Positions 42,113 to 51,903 of a DNA stretch of 64,000 bases are shown here, one piece after another. Each line of letters begins with the position of its first letter. Position 1 is the first letter of the stretch. The stretch is from Psychrobacter raelei (GTDB lineage Bacteria; Pseudomonadota; Gammaproteobacteria; Pseudomonadales; Moraxellaceae), in contig NZ_CP093310.2 in the NCBI RefSeq assembly GCF_022631235.3, positions 124,001 through 188,000 of the forward strand, in the 5' to 3' direction. The notes below the pieces were generated by a model. That model searched no databases, was not told where the DNA came from, and worked only from the letters and a program-made list of their open reading frames with translations. Made by a program: the position numbers and the translations under genes.

Positions 42113-43132
42113 GTGACCGATGTCCCTACCTCCGCACCACGCTCCACCTCAAAATCAGAGTTTAGCCACGAAACGGTGTTACTGTTTGAAACGGTAGCGG
42201 CAGTCTTGGGCGAAAAGTCGCTCAATGATAACACCCCCAAGCATGACGGGATTTATGTCGATGCGACCTTTGGCCGTGGCGGGCACAGCAAGCTTTTGCT
42301 TAACTATTTAAGTGATGATGCCAAGCTGTTTGTGTTCGACAAAGATCCAGAGGCCATTGATGTGGCCAATGATTTGGCCGCAGAAGATAAGCGGGTGATA
42401 GTGGTACACGACAGCTTTGCTGATATGACGCAGTGCTTAAATAGCCGCGGGGTGAGCCAAGTTGACGGTATTATGGCTGATTTGGGCGTCTCCTCACCAC
42501 AGCTTGATGATGGCAGCCGCGGCTTTAGCTTTATGCGTGATGGTGCCATTGATATGCGTATGGACACCAGCCGAGGACAGTCGGTAGGCGAATGGCTACA
42601 AACAGTGGATGAAGAGACGTTGGCCGATGTGTTGTACGACTTCGGTGAGGAGCGTCACAGCCGACGTATTGCTCGTGCCATCAAGGGCATGACGCAGTAC
42701 ACCTCGACTTTAGAGCTTGCGGAGGTGATTAAGCAGGCGCACCCCAAGTGGCAAAAAGGCAAACATCCGGCGACCCAAAGCTTCCAGGCGATGCGTATCT
42801 TTATTAACAATGAGCTGGGCGATATAGATAGCTTTTTGGCGCAAAGCCTAACGCTGCTTGCCCCCCAAGGTCAGCTTGCGGTGATCAGCTTTCACTCTTT
42901 AGAAGACCGCCGCATTAAGCAGTTTTTGCAGCGCCACAGCCGAGGTCAGTATCCTGAAGATGAAAACTTACCGATGCCGCCGCAGCGTCCACGTTATTTT
43001 AGTAAGCCCAAACGTATCGCACCAAGCAAAGCGGAGGTCACCGTGAATAATCGCTCAAGAAGTGCTTGGTTAAGAGTAGCAACACGCACCGATACCCCAT
43101 ATAATACCGACCCTAGCCCGCAACACAGTTAG
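42113..43132 (+). CDS. rsmH: 16S rRNA (cytosine-1402-N4)-methyltransferase
   Basis: RsmH (MraW) methylates C1402 of 16S rRNA. The 339-residue protein starts with GTG 42113. It shows HETVLLFE, the SAM motif YVDATFGRGGHS, and the family block ADLGVSSPQLDDGSRGFSF. The C-terminal SFHSLEDRRIKQF is also present. It is slightly longer than the usual 310-315. It opens the division/cell-wall operon. Confidence 0.96.
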   Translation: MTDVPTSAPRSTSKSEFSHETVLLFETVAAVLGEKSLNDNTPKHDGIYVDATFGRGGHSKLLLNYLSDDAKLFVFDKDPEAIDVANDLAAEDKRVIVVHDSFADMTQCLNSRGVSQVDGIMADLGVSSPQLDDGSRGFSFMRDGAIDMRMDTSRGQSVGEWLQTVDEETLADVLYDFGEERHSRRIARAIKGMTQYTSTLELAEVIKQAHPKWQKGKHPATQSFQAMRIFINNELGDIDSFLAQSLTLLAPQGQLAVISFHSLEDRRIKQFLQRHSRGQYPEDENLPMPPQRPRYFSKPKRIAPSKAEVTVNNRSRSAWLRVATRTDTPYNTDPSPQHS

Positions 43133-43285
43133 GGCGAACCTAGGCAATATAAATTCAGTTAAATGGATGCGCTAACCGGGGTATGATTAAGTCAATTAAC
43201 GCCCCAAAACTCCATAAAGCGGCTGTTTTACTGAGTCATTTTTTTTATCCTTAAAGACCGCTGCGGTCATAATATCAGTCACTAT

Positions 43286-43744
43286 ATGGCAAATAATAAT
43301 ACCCAAAGCTCGACCCAAATTGATAAAGACTCGTTGGAAATCAGCGAGTTTTTGACCAAGCGCTACCGCGGGGTGAGCGTCTATGGCACGGTCATGATTT
43401 TGCTGGCGATCGGCATTATCTGGACAGCGGTGCTGACGTCTGAACAGGTGCAGCAGTATCATGAAGATTATATGGCGCTGCAAAAAATGAAGGTTGAGCA
43501 CCGCAATTTGCAAATTGAAAATCAGCGTTTGGTCATTGAACAGCAAACCTTTAGTGCCACGCCGCAAATAGCCAGCCGTGCTGTGACTCAGCTGAGCATG
43601 TATTCTCCTTCTAATAAAGACAAGCTTATTTTGCAGCCGATGGCCGCTAAGCCTGGGGATAGATTGAACATTGAACAACCCAAAACCGAGTCTGAAGAGA
43701 CCGACACCACCACCGCACCATCACTAGGGGGCAAAGATGAGTAA
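43286..43744 (+). CDS. ftsL: Cell division protein FtsL
   Basis: FtsL is a bitopic divisome protein that works with FtsB and FtsQ. The 152-residue protein has a cytoplasmic N-terminus, one membrane helix (about 33-52) and a periplasmic coiled coil (about 58-95). Its position between rsmH and ftsI is diagnostic. It overlaps ftsI by 8 bases, which suggests translational coupling. Confidence 0.9.
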   Translation: MANNNTQSSTQIDKDSLEISEFLTKRYRGVSVYGTVMILLAIGIIWTAVLTSEQVQQYHEDYMALQKMKVEHRNLQIENQRLVIEQQTFSATPQIASRAVTQLSMYSPSNKDKLILQPMAAKPGDRLNIEQPKTESEETDTTTAPSLGGKDE

Positions 43745-45839
43745 GAAGCCTTCTAATCGTCCGACTACCAAAAAAGGCACTACCAAAAAAAGTACCGATA
43801 AGCCATTACACGGTAAGGTAACCGAGCCTTTGGTCACCCCAAAGAAAACAGCTGCTAATAAAACAAGCAAAGCCAATAATAAGGCTGAGCCTAACTCAGG
43901 GCTGTCTAAGCTTAAGTTTTGGAAAAAAGACCAAAGCGACAGTGAGGTCTACACCAGTGTTAAGCACCGCAGCGGCAAAATATTTAAATCGACCACCGTG
44001 GGCGCCTCAAGCCGAGGCAGCATAGAAAGTGATCTTATCCGTTTTAAGATTATGTGGGGATTTGCGGCAATTTTTTTGGTAGTACTCATCGGCCGAGCGA
44101 TGTATTTGCAAATATTCAATGCCCAAAAGTTCATTGATAAAGGCAATGAAATCATTACCAGTGAGCGCACTCAGCATTCGTATCGCGGTATGATTACTGA
44201 TCGCAACTTACAGCCATTGGCGGTCAGTGCGCCTTTGGCCAGCGTGTCATTTAGCCCATACGACTATGCCCAAGCCTATTACGAGCTGCAAAAACGCATC
44301 CAAAAAAATGCCGATGACCCCGAAGCCCAAGCGCGTTTGCTAAAAAAGCTAAAAGAGATGGATTTGGCACAATTGGCCAGCGTGTCAGGCATGTCGCTTG
44401 AGCGTCTGCAGCAATCTGTAGCCATTGATAAGAGCGTTGATGCTACTAATGAAGAGGCAGTAAAAGCAGCAATGCCCAAGGGGGCAGGCTCACATTATCT
44501 ACCTTTATTAAATAAGGTCACCCCAGAGATTGCCGATGCGGTGATGGCGTTAAACTTCCCAGGGGTGTATGAAAACCAAGAGTTTCGCCGTTATTATCCG
44601 CAGCCACAGCCCAATGCACAGCTGCTGGGCTTTATGGGCCACAATGCCAATGATCCCAATAGTGGTTATGAAGGCCGTGCCGGTATTGAGCGTCAGTTTG
44701 AAAAGCAGTTAGCAGGGCAAGATGGTAAGGTGCGTGTCTTAAAAGACCGCTATCAAAACAGCATTGAAGAGCTGGAGCAAATTAAGCCTGTGGTTCCGGG
44801 TCAAGACGTTGCACTGTCTATCGATTCTCGCTTGCAGTACTTATTATACAAAGAGCTTGAGCGTGTGGGCCGTGTGCAAGAAGCACGCTGGTCAACTGGT
44901 ATGGTGGTGGATGTACACACCGGTGAGGTGCTTGCCTTATCGACCTGGCCTTCATTTAACAACAACAACTTAAATGAAATGACCGGTAATAACCAACGTA
45001 ACCGGGCAGTGCTCGATGTATTCGAGCCAGGGTCAGTAATGAAGCCTTTTACAGTGGCTACCGCTTTAAAATCTGGTAAATATACCGAGAATTCATTAAT
45101 TAACACCAGCCCAGGTTCTATCCGTGTCAAGGGGTATACCATCCGTGACCACAATAACTTAGGCTCAATTACGATGGCTACCTTGATCCAAAAATCAAGT
45201 AACGTGGCCTCGACTAAGATTGCTTTATCGTTACCCCCTGATGCCATTACCAATATGCAAAAGAACTTCGGCTTTGGTCAAAAAACAGCGCTGCAGTTCC
45301 CAGGTGAGCAGCCAGGTATCATTCCAACGCCTAAAGAGAACGAGACCTCACGCAGAGCGACGGTGAGCTATGGTTATGGCCTGCAAGTAACGCTGGCGCA
45401 AATTGCTCAAGCTTATGCAGCGCTTGGCTCAGGCGGGGTGATGCATCCACTGACTTTGGTTAAACAAGACCAAAAACCTGCTGGCAAACGTGTCCTCGAT
45501 GAAAAAGATGCCATGGCCGTGGTCAAGATGATGGAAACCGTGACTCAGCCAGGTGGTACGGCAACGGCCGCTGCCATTGATGGCTACCGCATTGCAGGTA
45601 AAACAGGGACCTCACGCCGAGTCAATCCAAAAGGCGGCTATTACACCGATCAATACCGTACGGTGTTCGCAGGTATCGCTCCGGCGTCCAACCCGCGCTT
45701 GGTGACCGTGATCTTAGTTGAAGACCCCCGTCAGACCTATTATGCCGGTATCGTTGCTGCTCCTGTCTTTAAAAACGTGATGCAAGAAGCGCTGCGTTTG
45801 TATAACGTGCCGTTAGACAAACCCTTAAAGGCAGAATAG
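43737..45839 (+). CDS. ftsI: Septal peptidoglycan transpeptidase FtsI (PBP3)
   Basis: FtsI cross-links septal peptidoglycan. The 700-residue class B PBP has an unusually long, Lys/Thr/Ser-rich cytoplasmic tail (about 103 residues). A membrane helix (about 104-124), a dimerisation/pedestal domain and the transpeptidase domain follow. The active-site motifs are SVMK (Ser433), SSN and KTG (Lys622). E. coli FtsI is 588 residues with a short tail, so most of the extra length is N-terminal. A strong hairpin without a T-run follows the gene. Confidence 0.95.
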   Translation: MSKKPSNRPTTKKGTTKKSTDKPLHGKVTEPLVTPKKTAANKTSKANNKAEPNSGLSKLKFWKKDQSDSEVYTSVKHRSGKIFKSTTVGASSRGSIESDLIRFKIMWGFAAIFLVVLIGRAMYLQIFNAQKFIDKGNEIITSERTQHSYRGMITDRNLQPLAVSAPLASVSFSPYDYAQAYYELQKRIQKNADDPEAQARLLKKLKEMDLAQLASVSGMSLERLQQSVAIDKSVDATNEEAVKAAMPKGAGSHYLPLLNKVTPEIADAVMALNFPGVYENQEFRRYYPQPQPNAQLLGFMGHNANDPNSGYEGRAGIERQFEKQLAGQDGKVRVLKDRYQNSIEELEQIKPVVPGQDVALSIDSRLQYLLYKELERVGRVQEARWSTGMVVDVHTGEVLALSTWPSFNNNNLNEMTGNNQRNRAVLDVFEPGSVMKPFTVATALKSGKYTENSLINTSPGSIRVKGYTIRDHNNLGSITMATLIQKSSNVASTKIALSLPPDAITNMQKNFGFGQKTALQFPGEQPGIIPTPKENETSRRATVSYGYGLQVTLAQIAQAYAALGSGGVMHPLTLVKQDQKPAGKRVLDEKDAMAVVKMMETVTQPGGTATAAAIDGYRIAGKTGTSRRVNPKGGYYTDQYRTVFAGIAPASNPRLVTVILVEDPRQTYYAGIVAAPVFKNVMQEALRLYNVPLDKPLKAE

Positions 45840-45849
45840 CCGTTTTTAG

Positions 45850-45874
45850 GCGGCCAACTGTGGCAGTTGGCCGC
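45850..45874. other. Perfect hairpin between ftsI and murE, without a U-tract
   Basis: GCGGCCAACTG/CAGTTGGCCGC is a perfect 11-bp stem with a 3-base loop, 11 bases after the ftsI stop. No T-run follows in either direction, so it is not a standard terminator. It may act as an RNA-processing or stability element inside the operon. Confidence 0.75.
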
Positions 45875-45943
45875 TTAACTGGTCAATAGGCCACCGTTAG
45901 CGCTTTGGTCAATAAACACAAGTAAATTATAAGGCCCTCTAGG

Positions 45944-47653
45944 ATGACACATACCCAACCTGCTCCTCACTTACGCTCTATAGTTCACGCCGCCGTCAAG
46001 ATATTACCGCAGCATCAGTCCACCTTGCAGCTACTGAGCGTACCGGCAGTGCTTGATGTGCCTTTCTCAAAGTTTGCGCTCGATAGCCGTCAGTTGGCAA
46101 AGCGTGATGCGTCGTCCGCACCGGCAGCCTTTGTGTTATTAAAAAGTCAGACTCAGCCTTTGCAAAAAAGCCAGCAGTATGTCCAAACTGCCTTACCGCA
46201 AGCGGCATTTATCATTAGTGAGATTGACCCACAGCAGTTAGGCTTAGAGGGATTAAATAAACCAAGCGACTCAAGTCCAGACTGTCCTATTTTATTTGTG
46301 CCCGCTATCCGTGATGTACTGGGCACTTTGATTCAGTTGAGTCTTTTGTCTGATGATGCGCTCTCACAGATCGGTGATGCACAGTCTTTGGCACAAACAC
46401 TGCCGCAAGTTATCGCTGTGACCGGCACCAATGGCAAAACCACCATTAGTCAGTTAATGGCTCAGTTGTGCCAGTTTTCAGAGGTCGCTCAATTACAAAA
46501 CAGTGCAGTGATGGGTACCGCGGGTAACGGTCGTCTAGACAGTCTCGTACAGGCCAGCCATACCACAGGCGATGCGCTAGCGGTACAAGGCTTCTTACGT
46601 AAGATGGGTGATGAAGGGGTGGATTTATTAGCCCTAGAGGCCAGCTCACATGGTCTCGATCAGCAGCGCTTGCAAGGCGTACCAGTCACGGTGGCACTGT
46701 ATACCAACTTAAGCCGTGACCATTTAGACTATCACCCAGATATGCAAGATTATGCCCAAGCCAAGGCACGCTTATTTGATAAAGCTTATTTTCCACAGTT
46801 AACACATGCTGTGATTAATGCAGATGATGAGTTTGCGCCGCTGATGATTGAGACAGCGCAAAACTCAGGGGTTAGTGTCTGGTTGTACAGCTTACAGGGC
46901 GATTTTATCGAAAAAAGCGATCTGCAACGTGATGCCTACTTTATCGCCAAAACCATTGAGCCAAGCTTAGATGGGGTGAAAATTGAGGCCGCAACCAGCT
47001 TTGGGCCATTGACGTTGCACAGCCCCTTATTAGGCCGCTTTAACGTGGCCAACCTATTGGCAGCTGTCGCCGGAGCGATCGCGTTAGGTATCGAGCCTGA
47101 GAGCATCCCCGCCTTAGTCGAACAGCTGCATGGTGCCAGTGGCCGTATGCAGCGTGTGAGCTTAGATGAGCAAGGCTCACAGCCTGAGCAAGGGGTGTTT
47201 ATTGTCGATTATGCGCACACGCCGGATGCGTTAACCCAAGTGCTGACCAGTTTAAAATCGCATTGCAGCGGTAACTTATGGGCCATCTTTGGCTGCGGCG
47301 GTGACCGCGATAAAGGTAAGCGCCCTCTCATGGCGCAGGCGGGCTTGGCCACTGCCGATAAAGTGGTATTAACCTCTGACAATCCGCGCAGTGAAGATCC
47401 GCAAATGATCTTGCAGGACATGCAGCAAGGGATGAGTGATGAGCAGCATGCCAAAACCACAGTCATTGCCGATCGAAAACAGGCCATCGAGTATGCCGTA
47501 GAGCACGCTGCCGCAGATGATATCGTGGTCATTGCTGGTAAAGGGCATGAGACTTATCAAGAAATCAAAGGCGTGCGTTATGACTTCGATGACCGCTTAG
47601 TGCTACAGCAGGCATTAATTGCGGCGCACAGTTCAGAGACCTCAAGCCGCTAA
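45944..47653 (+). CDS. murE: UDP-MurNAc-tripeptide synthetase MurE
   Basis: MurE adds the third amino acid of the peptidoglycan stem peptide. The 569-residue protein is longer than usual (about 490-500), mainly in the N-terminal UMP-binding domain. The ATP loop is TGTNGKTTISQ, with LEASSHGLDQQRL and the carbamylated-Lys region. The motif DNPRSEDP is present; DNPR marks enzymes that add meso-diaminopimelate. The cell wall is therefore of the A2pm type. Confidence 0.95.
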   Translation: MTHTQPAPHLRSIVHAAVKILPQHQSTLQLLSVPAVLDVPFSKFALDSRQLAKRDASSAPAAFVLLKSQTQPLQKSQQYVQTALPQAAFIISEIDPQQLGLEGLNKPSDSSPDCPILFVPAIRDVLGTLIQLSLLSDDALSQIGDAQSLAQTLPQVIAVTGTNGKTTISQLMAQLCQFSEVAQLQNSAVMGTAGNGRLDSLVQASHTTGDALAVQGFLRKMGDEGVDLLALEASSHGLDQQRLQGVPVTVALYTNLSRDHLDYHPDMQDYAQAKARLFDKAYFPQLTHAVINADDEFAPLMIETAQNSGVSVWLYSLQGDFIEKSDLQRDAYFIAKTIEPSLDGVKIEAATSFGPLTLHSPLLGRFNVANLLAAVAGAIALGIEPESIPALVEQLHGASGRMQRVSLDEQGSQPEQGVFIVDYAHTPDALTQVLTSLKSHCSGNLWAIFGCGGDRDKGKRPLMAQAGLATADKVVLTSDNPRSEDPQMILQDMQQGMSDEQHAKTTVIADRKQAIEYAVEHAAADDIVVIAGKGHETYQEIKGVRYDFDDRLVLQQALIAAHSSETSSR

Positions 47654-47710
47654 CCTTATCACCTTCATATTTTATATCCTGACCCATTAAATTAACGAGA
47701 CGCAATCATC

Positions 47711-49228
47711 ATGAGCCAACGACACCCCGAGAATGGACTATTTATTTGGACACCTGAGCAGCTACTTGCCGCAACGGCTCAACTAAACGGGGAGTGGATA
47801 GGGCTTGAAGCGGCAGATTCATCGAGCTTACGTGCCACTCGTATCATCACCGATACCCGAAAAATCGAAGCAGGTGATATCTTCCTTGCCATTGTCGGTG
47901 AGAACTTTGATGGACACAGCTTTGTGGCGAGTGCCGTGGAGAAGGGCGCTATTGCCACTATTGTCAGTCAGCCGCTAGCAGAGGTTAATGTGCCGCAGCT
48001 TAAGGTGGATGATACTCGATTGGCTTTTGGTCAAATTGCCGCTTATCGCCGTCAGCAGCATCCTAATTTAAAGGTGATCGCGTTAACCGGCTCTAGTGGC
48101 AAGACCACTGTCAAAGAAATGCTGCGTCATATCTTTGCTCAAGTTGAAGCCGCTTCTGCCGATGCGCAAAGCACAACTTTGGTGACCCGAGGTAATCTCA
48201 ATAACGACTTTGGGGTGCCTATGATGCTGCTAGAATTAGAGCAGCAGCACCGTTATGCAGTGCTTGAGCTGGGCGCTAACCATGTCGGTGAGATTGCTTA
48301 TACTGCTGCCATGGTCAAGCCAGATGTGGCCTGCATCCTAAATATTGGGACAGCGCATTTGGGAGAGTTTGGTGGCCGTGACAATATCGCCAAGACCAAA
48401 GCGGAGATTTATCAGCCGCTGACGCAAGCAAGTACGGCAGTTGTGCCTTGTGATGATGATTATAGCGATCAATTAATGAGCGTCGCCAAGCAGCATACCG
48501 ATACCGTTATTGGCTTTGGTTGGCATTCGCTTGAGCAGCGGACGGCAAAGCTGCCTGCAGTCTATGCTACTGAGGTTAAAACCACTGCGCTACAAAGCCG
48601 CTTCCAATTACACTTTGCTATTGAGGGCAAAGCACCTGCCATGGTATCCGTCCTGCTGCCTATGGCCGGCGAGCACAATGTCAGTAATGCCTTAGCGGCG
48701 GCTGCTTGTGCTTACGCCGCTGGCGTGTCGGCTGAATTAATTGCGCAAGGTCTAAACCAAGCCAAATCCAGCAAAGGCCGACTGGGTAGACAGCGCTTGG
48801 GTCAACATCACATCATTGATGATACTTACAATGCCAACCCCAATTCTATGCGCGCCGCTGCTGATGTACTGGCGGCTCAAGAAGGCACCAAAATTTTGGT
48901 ACTGGGTGACATCGGTGAGCTGGGTGATGACGCGGTTAGCGAGCATTATAAATTGGGTGAAGCGATTGCTAACAAAGCGGTGGACTATATGTTGTGTGCC
49001 GGTGAGTTTGCCAAAGACACGGTAGCTGGAGCCAGCAGTCAAGGCATGATACAGGCATACGCCTTTGATACCAAAGCTGACTTATTGCCCAAGCTTATTG
49101 AGCTGGTTCAGACGCAACAGCAGCAGGGCCAAGTGTGTACCTTATTATTTAAAGGCTCGCGCACCACCACGATGGAAACCTTGATTGACGATTTAACACA
49201 AATTAGTACAAGCCCCTCATCTCTATAG
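47711..49228 (+). CDS. murF: UDP-MurNAc-tripeptide:D-Ala-D-Ala ligase MurF
   Basis: MurF completes the pentapeptide precursor in the cytoplasm. The 505-residue protein has the Mur-ligase P-loop TGSSGKTTVKE, NLNNDFGVP, ELGANHVGEI and DDTYNANPNSM. It is somewhat longer than E. coli MurF (452). It lies 57 bases after murE. Confidence 0.95.
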   Translation: MSQRHPENGLFIWTPEQLLAATAQLNGEWIGLEAADSSSLRATRIITDTRKIEAGDIFLAIVGENFDGHSFVASAVEKGAIATIVSQPLAEVNVPQLKVDDTRLAFGQIAAYRRQQHPNLKVIALTGSSGKTTVKEMLRHIFAQVEAASADAQSTTLVTRGNLNNDFGVPMMLLELEQQHRYAVLELGANHVGEIAYTAAMVKPDVACILNIGTAHLGEFGGRDNIAKTKAEIYQPLTQASTAVVPCDDDYSDQLMSVAKQHTDTVIGFGWHSLEQRTAKLPAVYATEVKTTALQSRFQLHFAIEGKAPAMVSVLLPMAGEHNVSNALAAAACAYAAGVSAELIAQGLNQAKSSKGRLGRQRLGQHHIIDDTYNANPNSMRAAADVLAAQEGTKILVLGDIGELGDDAVSEHYKLGEAIANKAVDYMLCAGEFAKDTVAGASSQGMIQAYAFDTKADLLPKLIELVQTQQQQGQVCTLLFKGSRTTTMETLIDDLTQISTSPSSL

Positions 49229-49543
49229 GTGGCGGGTAGCTTATAACCAAAAATAGCTTATTTAATACGTCGATTGATTCTAGGCTATGTGCATTTTTGG
49301 TGAAAAGTTGGATTAAACCTGTTTTTGTTGGTCATTTTTGCGATAATTTGATTTATTTTTACGATAGCCAAAGTTTATTGTCATAAATGGCGGCTGTTGT
49401 CTGGTTTGTTAGTCGTGATTTTTAGTCCCAGTTTCAAATTTGCGATATCGCTTTGGCATAGGCTGCGGCGATGTCATTTTTATTTGTGGTGATTAGGGGC
49501 TAAAAACACACATAATTTTTTAAAAATTTATGAGGAGTAGGCG
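49229..49543. other. Spacer between murF and mraY
   Basis: This 315-bp AT-rich spacer is unusually long for the inside of a dcw operon, so mraY may have its own promoter here. No consensus promoter, terminator or RNA gene was recognised. Confidence 0.4.
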
Positions 49544-50665
49544 GTGTTATATTGGTTATTTGACAGTTGGTTGAGTCAATTCTATTCACCGTTCTCGGCG
49601 GTATCTTCGGTAACCTTGCGTACTTTACTCACCGTTATTACCTCGCTTGCTTTTAGCATCATCTTAGGCCCCCGCACCATCGCTTATCTTCGCAGTGTAA
49701 AATATGACCAAGCTGTACGTGATGATGGCCCCAAAACCCACTTAGCAAAAACAGGAACACCCACCATGGGCGGGGTGCTGATCCTAACCTCGATTGGTTT
49801 TTCGACCTTATGCTGGGCCAATTTAGCCAACCCCTATGTTTGGATTTTAATGGTGGTCATGGTCATCTTTGGGGCTGTGGGCTGGGCCGATGACTGGTTA
49901 AAAATTAAGTATAAAAACCCCAAAGGCCTAATCGCCCGTAAAAAGTATTTTTGGCTGTCAGTGGGTGCGTTATTTGTAGGCAGCTCGCTGTATTATATCG
50001 CTAGCCAGCAGCCTGACCCTGCTCAAACCAAAGCCATGGTGGATTTGTTAATTCCCCTATTTAAAAACTGGATAGTGCCTTTATCAGCGCTACCGCTGGG
50101 CTTAGGCTTCATCATCTTTACCTATTTTGTGATTAATGGGTCATCAAATGCCGTCAACTTGACGGATGGCTTAGATGGTCTGGCCATTTTACCTGTGGTC
50201 TTTGTCGCTGCAGGTCTGGGTGTATTTTCTTATGTATCGGGTGATGTGCGCTTCGCTGATTATTTGCATGTGCCTTATATCGCTTATAACTCTGAGGTGA
50301 CCATTGTTTGTGCAGCCATGATTGGCTCAGGCCTTGGTTTTTTATGGTACAACGCGCATCCGGCGCAGGTATTTATGGGCGATGTGGGCGCATTGGCACT
50401 GGGTGCTATGCTAGGTACCATTGCCGTTATGACCCGCCAAGAGATAGCCTTTGCCATCATGGGCGGTCTATTTGTTGCGGAAGCTTTATCAGTTATTCTA
50501 CAGGTGGGCTCGTTCAAATTACGCAAAAAACGTGTGTTATTAATGGCGCCACTGCACCATCACTTTGAAGAGCTGGGCTGGAAAGAGACCCAAGTTGTGG
50601 TGCGCTTTTGGATTATTGCTATTTTGTTGGTAGTGCTAGGACTGATGACCTTAAAGCTGCGTTAA
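49544..50665 (+). CDS. mraY: Phospho-MurNAc-pentapeptide translocase MraY
   Basis: MraY transfers phospho-MurNAc-pentapeptide to undecaprenyl phosphate to make lipid I in the inner membrane. The 373-residue, ten-helix protein has the signature [12 protein letters not shown], the metal-site [14 protein letters not shown] and the C-terminal [11 protein letters not shown]. It starts with GTG 49544 behind GAGGAG. The operon ends here; murD, ftsW and murG do not follow. Confidence 0.96.
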   Translation: MLYWLFDSWLSQFYSPFSAVSSVTLRTLLTVITSLAFSIILGPRTIAYLRSVKYDQAVRDDGPKTHLAKTGTPTMGGVLILTSIGFSTLCWANLANPYVWILMVVMVIFGAVGWADDWLKIKYKNPKGLIARKKYFWLSVGALFVGSSLYYIASQQPDPAQTKAMVDLLIPLFKNWIVPLSALPLGLGFIIFTYFVINGSSNAVNLTDGLDGLAILPVVFVAAGLGVFSYVSGDVRFADYLHVPYIAYNSEVTIVCAAMIGSGLGFLWYNAHPAQVFMGDVGALALGAMLGTIAVMTRQEIAFAIMGGLFVAEALSVILQVGSFKLRKKRVLLMAPLHHHFEELGWKETQVVVRFWIIAILLVVLGLMTLKLR

Positions 50666-50704
50666 TACAGCAGGTTAATCAGGGCTACTATTCATCATTT
50701 ATTC

Positions 50705-50740
50705 AAGCAATAGTTTAAGCAATAATTGAAGCAATAGTCC
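50705..50740. repeat. 12-bp tandem repeat, three copies
   Basis: AAGCAATA plus four variable bases occurs at 50705, 50717 and 50729, just after the mraY stop codon. Confidence 0.8.
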
Positions 50741-50758
50741 CATATACAGCAGTTAATA

Positions 50759-50785
50759 ACGGGTGTCATATTGGCACCCGTTTTG
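50759..50785 (+). terminator. Terminator of the mraY transcript
   Basis: ACGGGTG/CACCCGT stem with an 8-base loop followed by TTTGTTTT. Confidence 0.85.
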
Positions 50786-50840
50786 TTTTACTTTAAATTG
50801 TATCTGGTTACTTTCAGACTTGGTAATAGGATTTTGACTT

Positions 50841-51803
50841 ATGAACTCTCAACCCTCACCACGTTATCAACCGCAGTTTTTGTGTCCTTATTGCCAGTCA
50901 CCTTTGCTAATCAATGCCAAGACTTGGCTGTGTGATGGCAGTCAAAATGAAAAAGGGACCCGTCATCCCTTTGATGTGGCGCGCCAAGGCTACGTGAATT
51001 TATTACCTGTGCAAAATAAAAAATCCAAAGATCCCGGTGATAGCCAACAGTCGATTGACGCTCGCCACCGATTTTTAAACCAAGGCTTTTATCAGCCTTT
51101 GCAGCAGCTTATCGCCAGTTTGGTCATGCCCAGCTTAGAAGCTGCAGCGCCACCGGTTCAAGCAAAGGCAAAGACTTGGCTCGATGTGGGCTGCGGAGAG
51201 GGCTATTACACCGGTGCTATTGCTGCGGCTCTAGCGGCAACACCAAATAATCACGCTTGCTTGGTAGCACTAGATATCAGCAAACCGGCGGTCGCCACAA
51301 CGGCCAGAGTCGCCAAACAACACTCTGGGCTGTGGTATCAGGTTGAGGCAGATCGTTTGAGTGCCACTGCTATGTATCCGATGGTGGCCAGTGCCTCGCA
51401 TTTGCCGCTAGCCGATGCCAGCTTAGATGCCATCAGTACTATTTTTAGCCCGATATTGCCGGAGGAATTTGCGCGTGTCTTAACCTTAGGCGGACGGCTG
51501 ATTATTGCCAAACCTGATGCTGGGCATTTACAAAGTATGCGCGAGGCCTTGTTTGATGAGGTACGCCCGCATGATTCAGATAAGTTCTTAGAGGAGCTGT
51601 TGCCGTACTTTAAAGAAGTGGCAACGCATACTGTGGCGGCTGATTTGATATTAGATGCTCAGGCTTTGGCAGATTTATTAACCATGACCCCGTATTCATA
51701 TCGGGCACGTGCTGGGAGGCGAGAGGCGTTATTGGCTTCTACTGACCGTCAGCCATTTGAGACTACCGCTCGCTTTGTGGTGTATGAATTGGTAAAAATT
51801 TAG
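50841..51803 (+). CDS. rlmA: 23S rRNA (guanine-N1)-methyltransferase RlmA-like
   Basis: RlmA methylates N1 of G745 (or G748) in 23S rRNA. The 320-residue protein starts with a zinc-finger-like segment (CPYCQSPL...WLCDGS) and the family block HPFDVARQGYVNLLP. GDSQQSIDARHRFL is followed by a class I SAM domain (WLDVGCGEGYYTG). The fourth metal ligand is a His in place of a Cys, as often seen. G745 versus G748 specificity cannot be told. Confidence 0.9.
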   Translation: MNSQPSPRYQPQFLCPYCQSPLLINAKTWLCDGSQNEKGTRHPFDVARQGYVNLLPVQNKKSKDPGDSQQSIDARHRFLNQGFYQPLQQLIASLVMPSLEAAAPPVQAKAKTWLDVGCGEGYYTGAIAAALAATPNNHACLVALDISKPAVATTARVAKQHSGLWYQVEADRLSATAMYPMVASASHLPLADASLDAISTIFSPILPEEFARVLTLGGRLIIAKPDAGHLQSMREALFDEVRPHDSDKFLEELLPYFKEVATHTVAADLILDAQALADLLTMTPYSYRARAGRREALLASTDRQPFETTARFVVYELVKI

Positions 51804-51903
51804 GCGGTTATTCAAAGTTAACGCTGGGTCTGTCTAAGCAGTAGGTATCAATTTAAGACGCAGGGGTATAAATCTACCGCTACAGCTTAGCAAACACAAT
51901 CAA

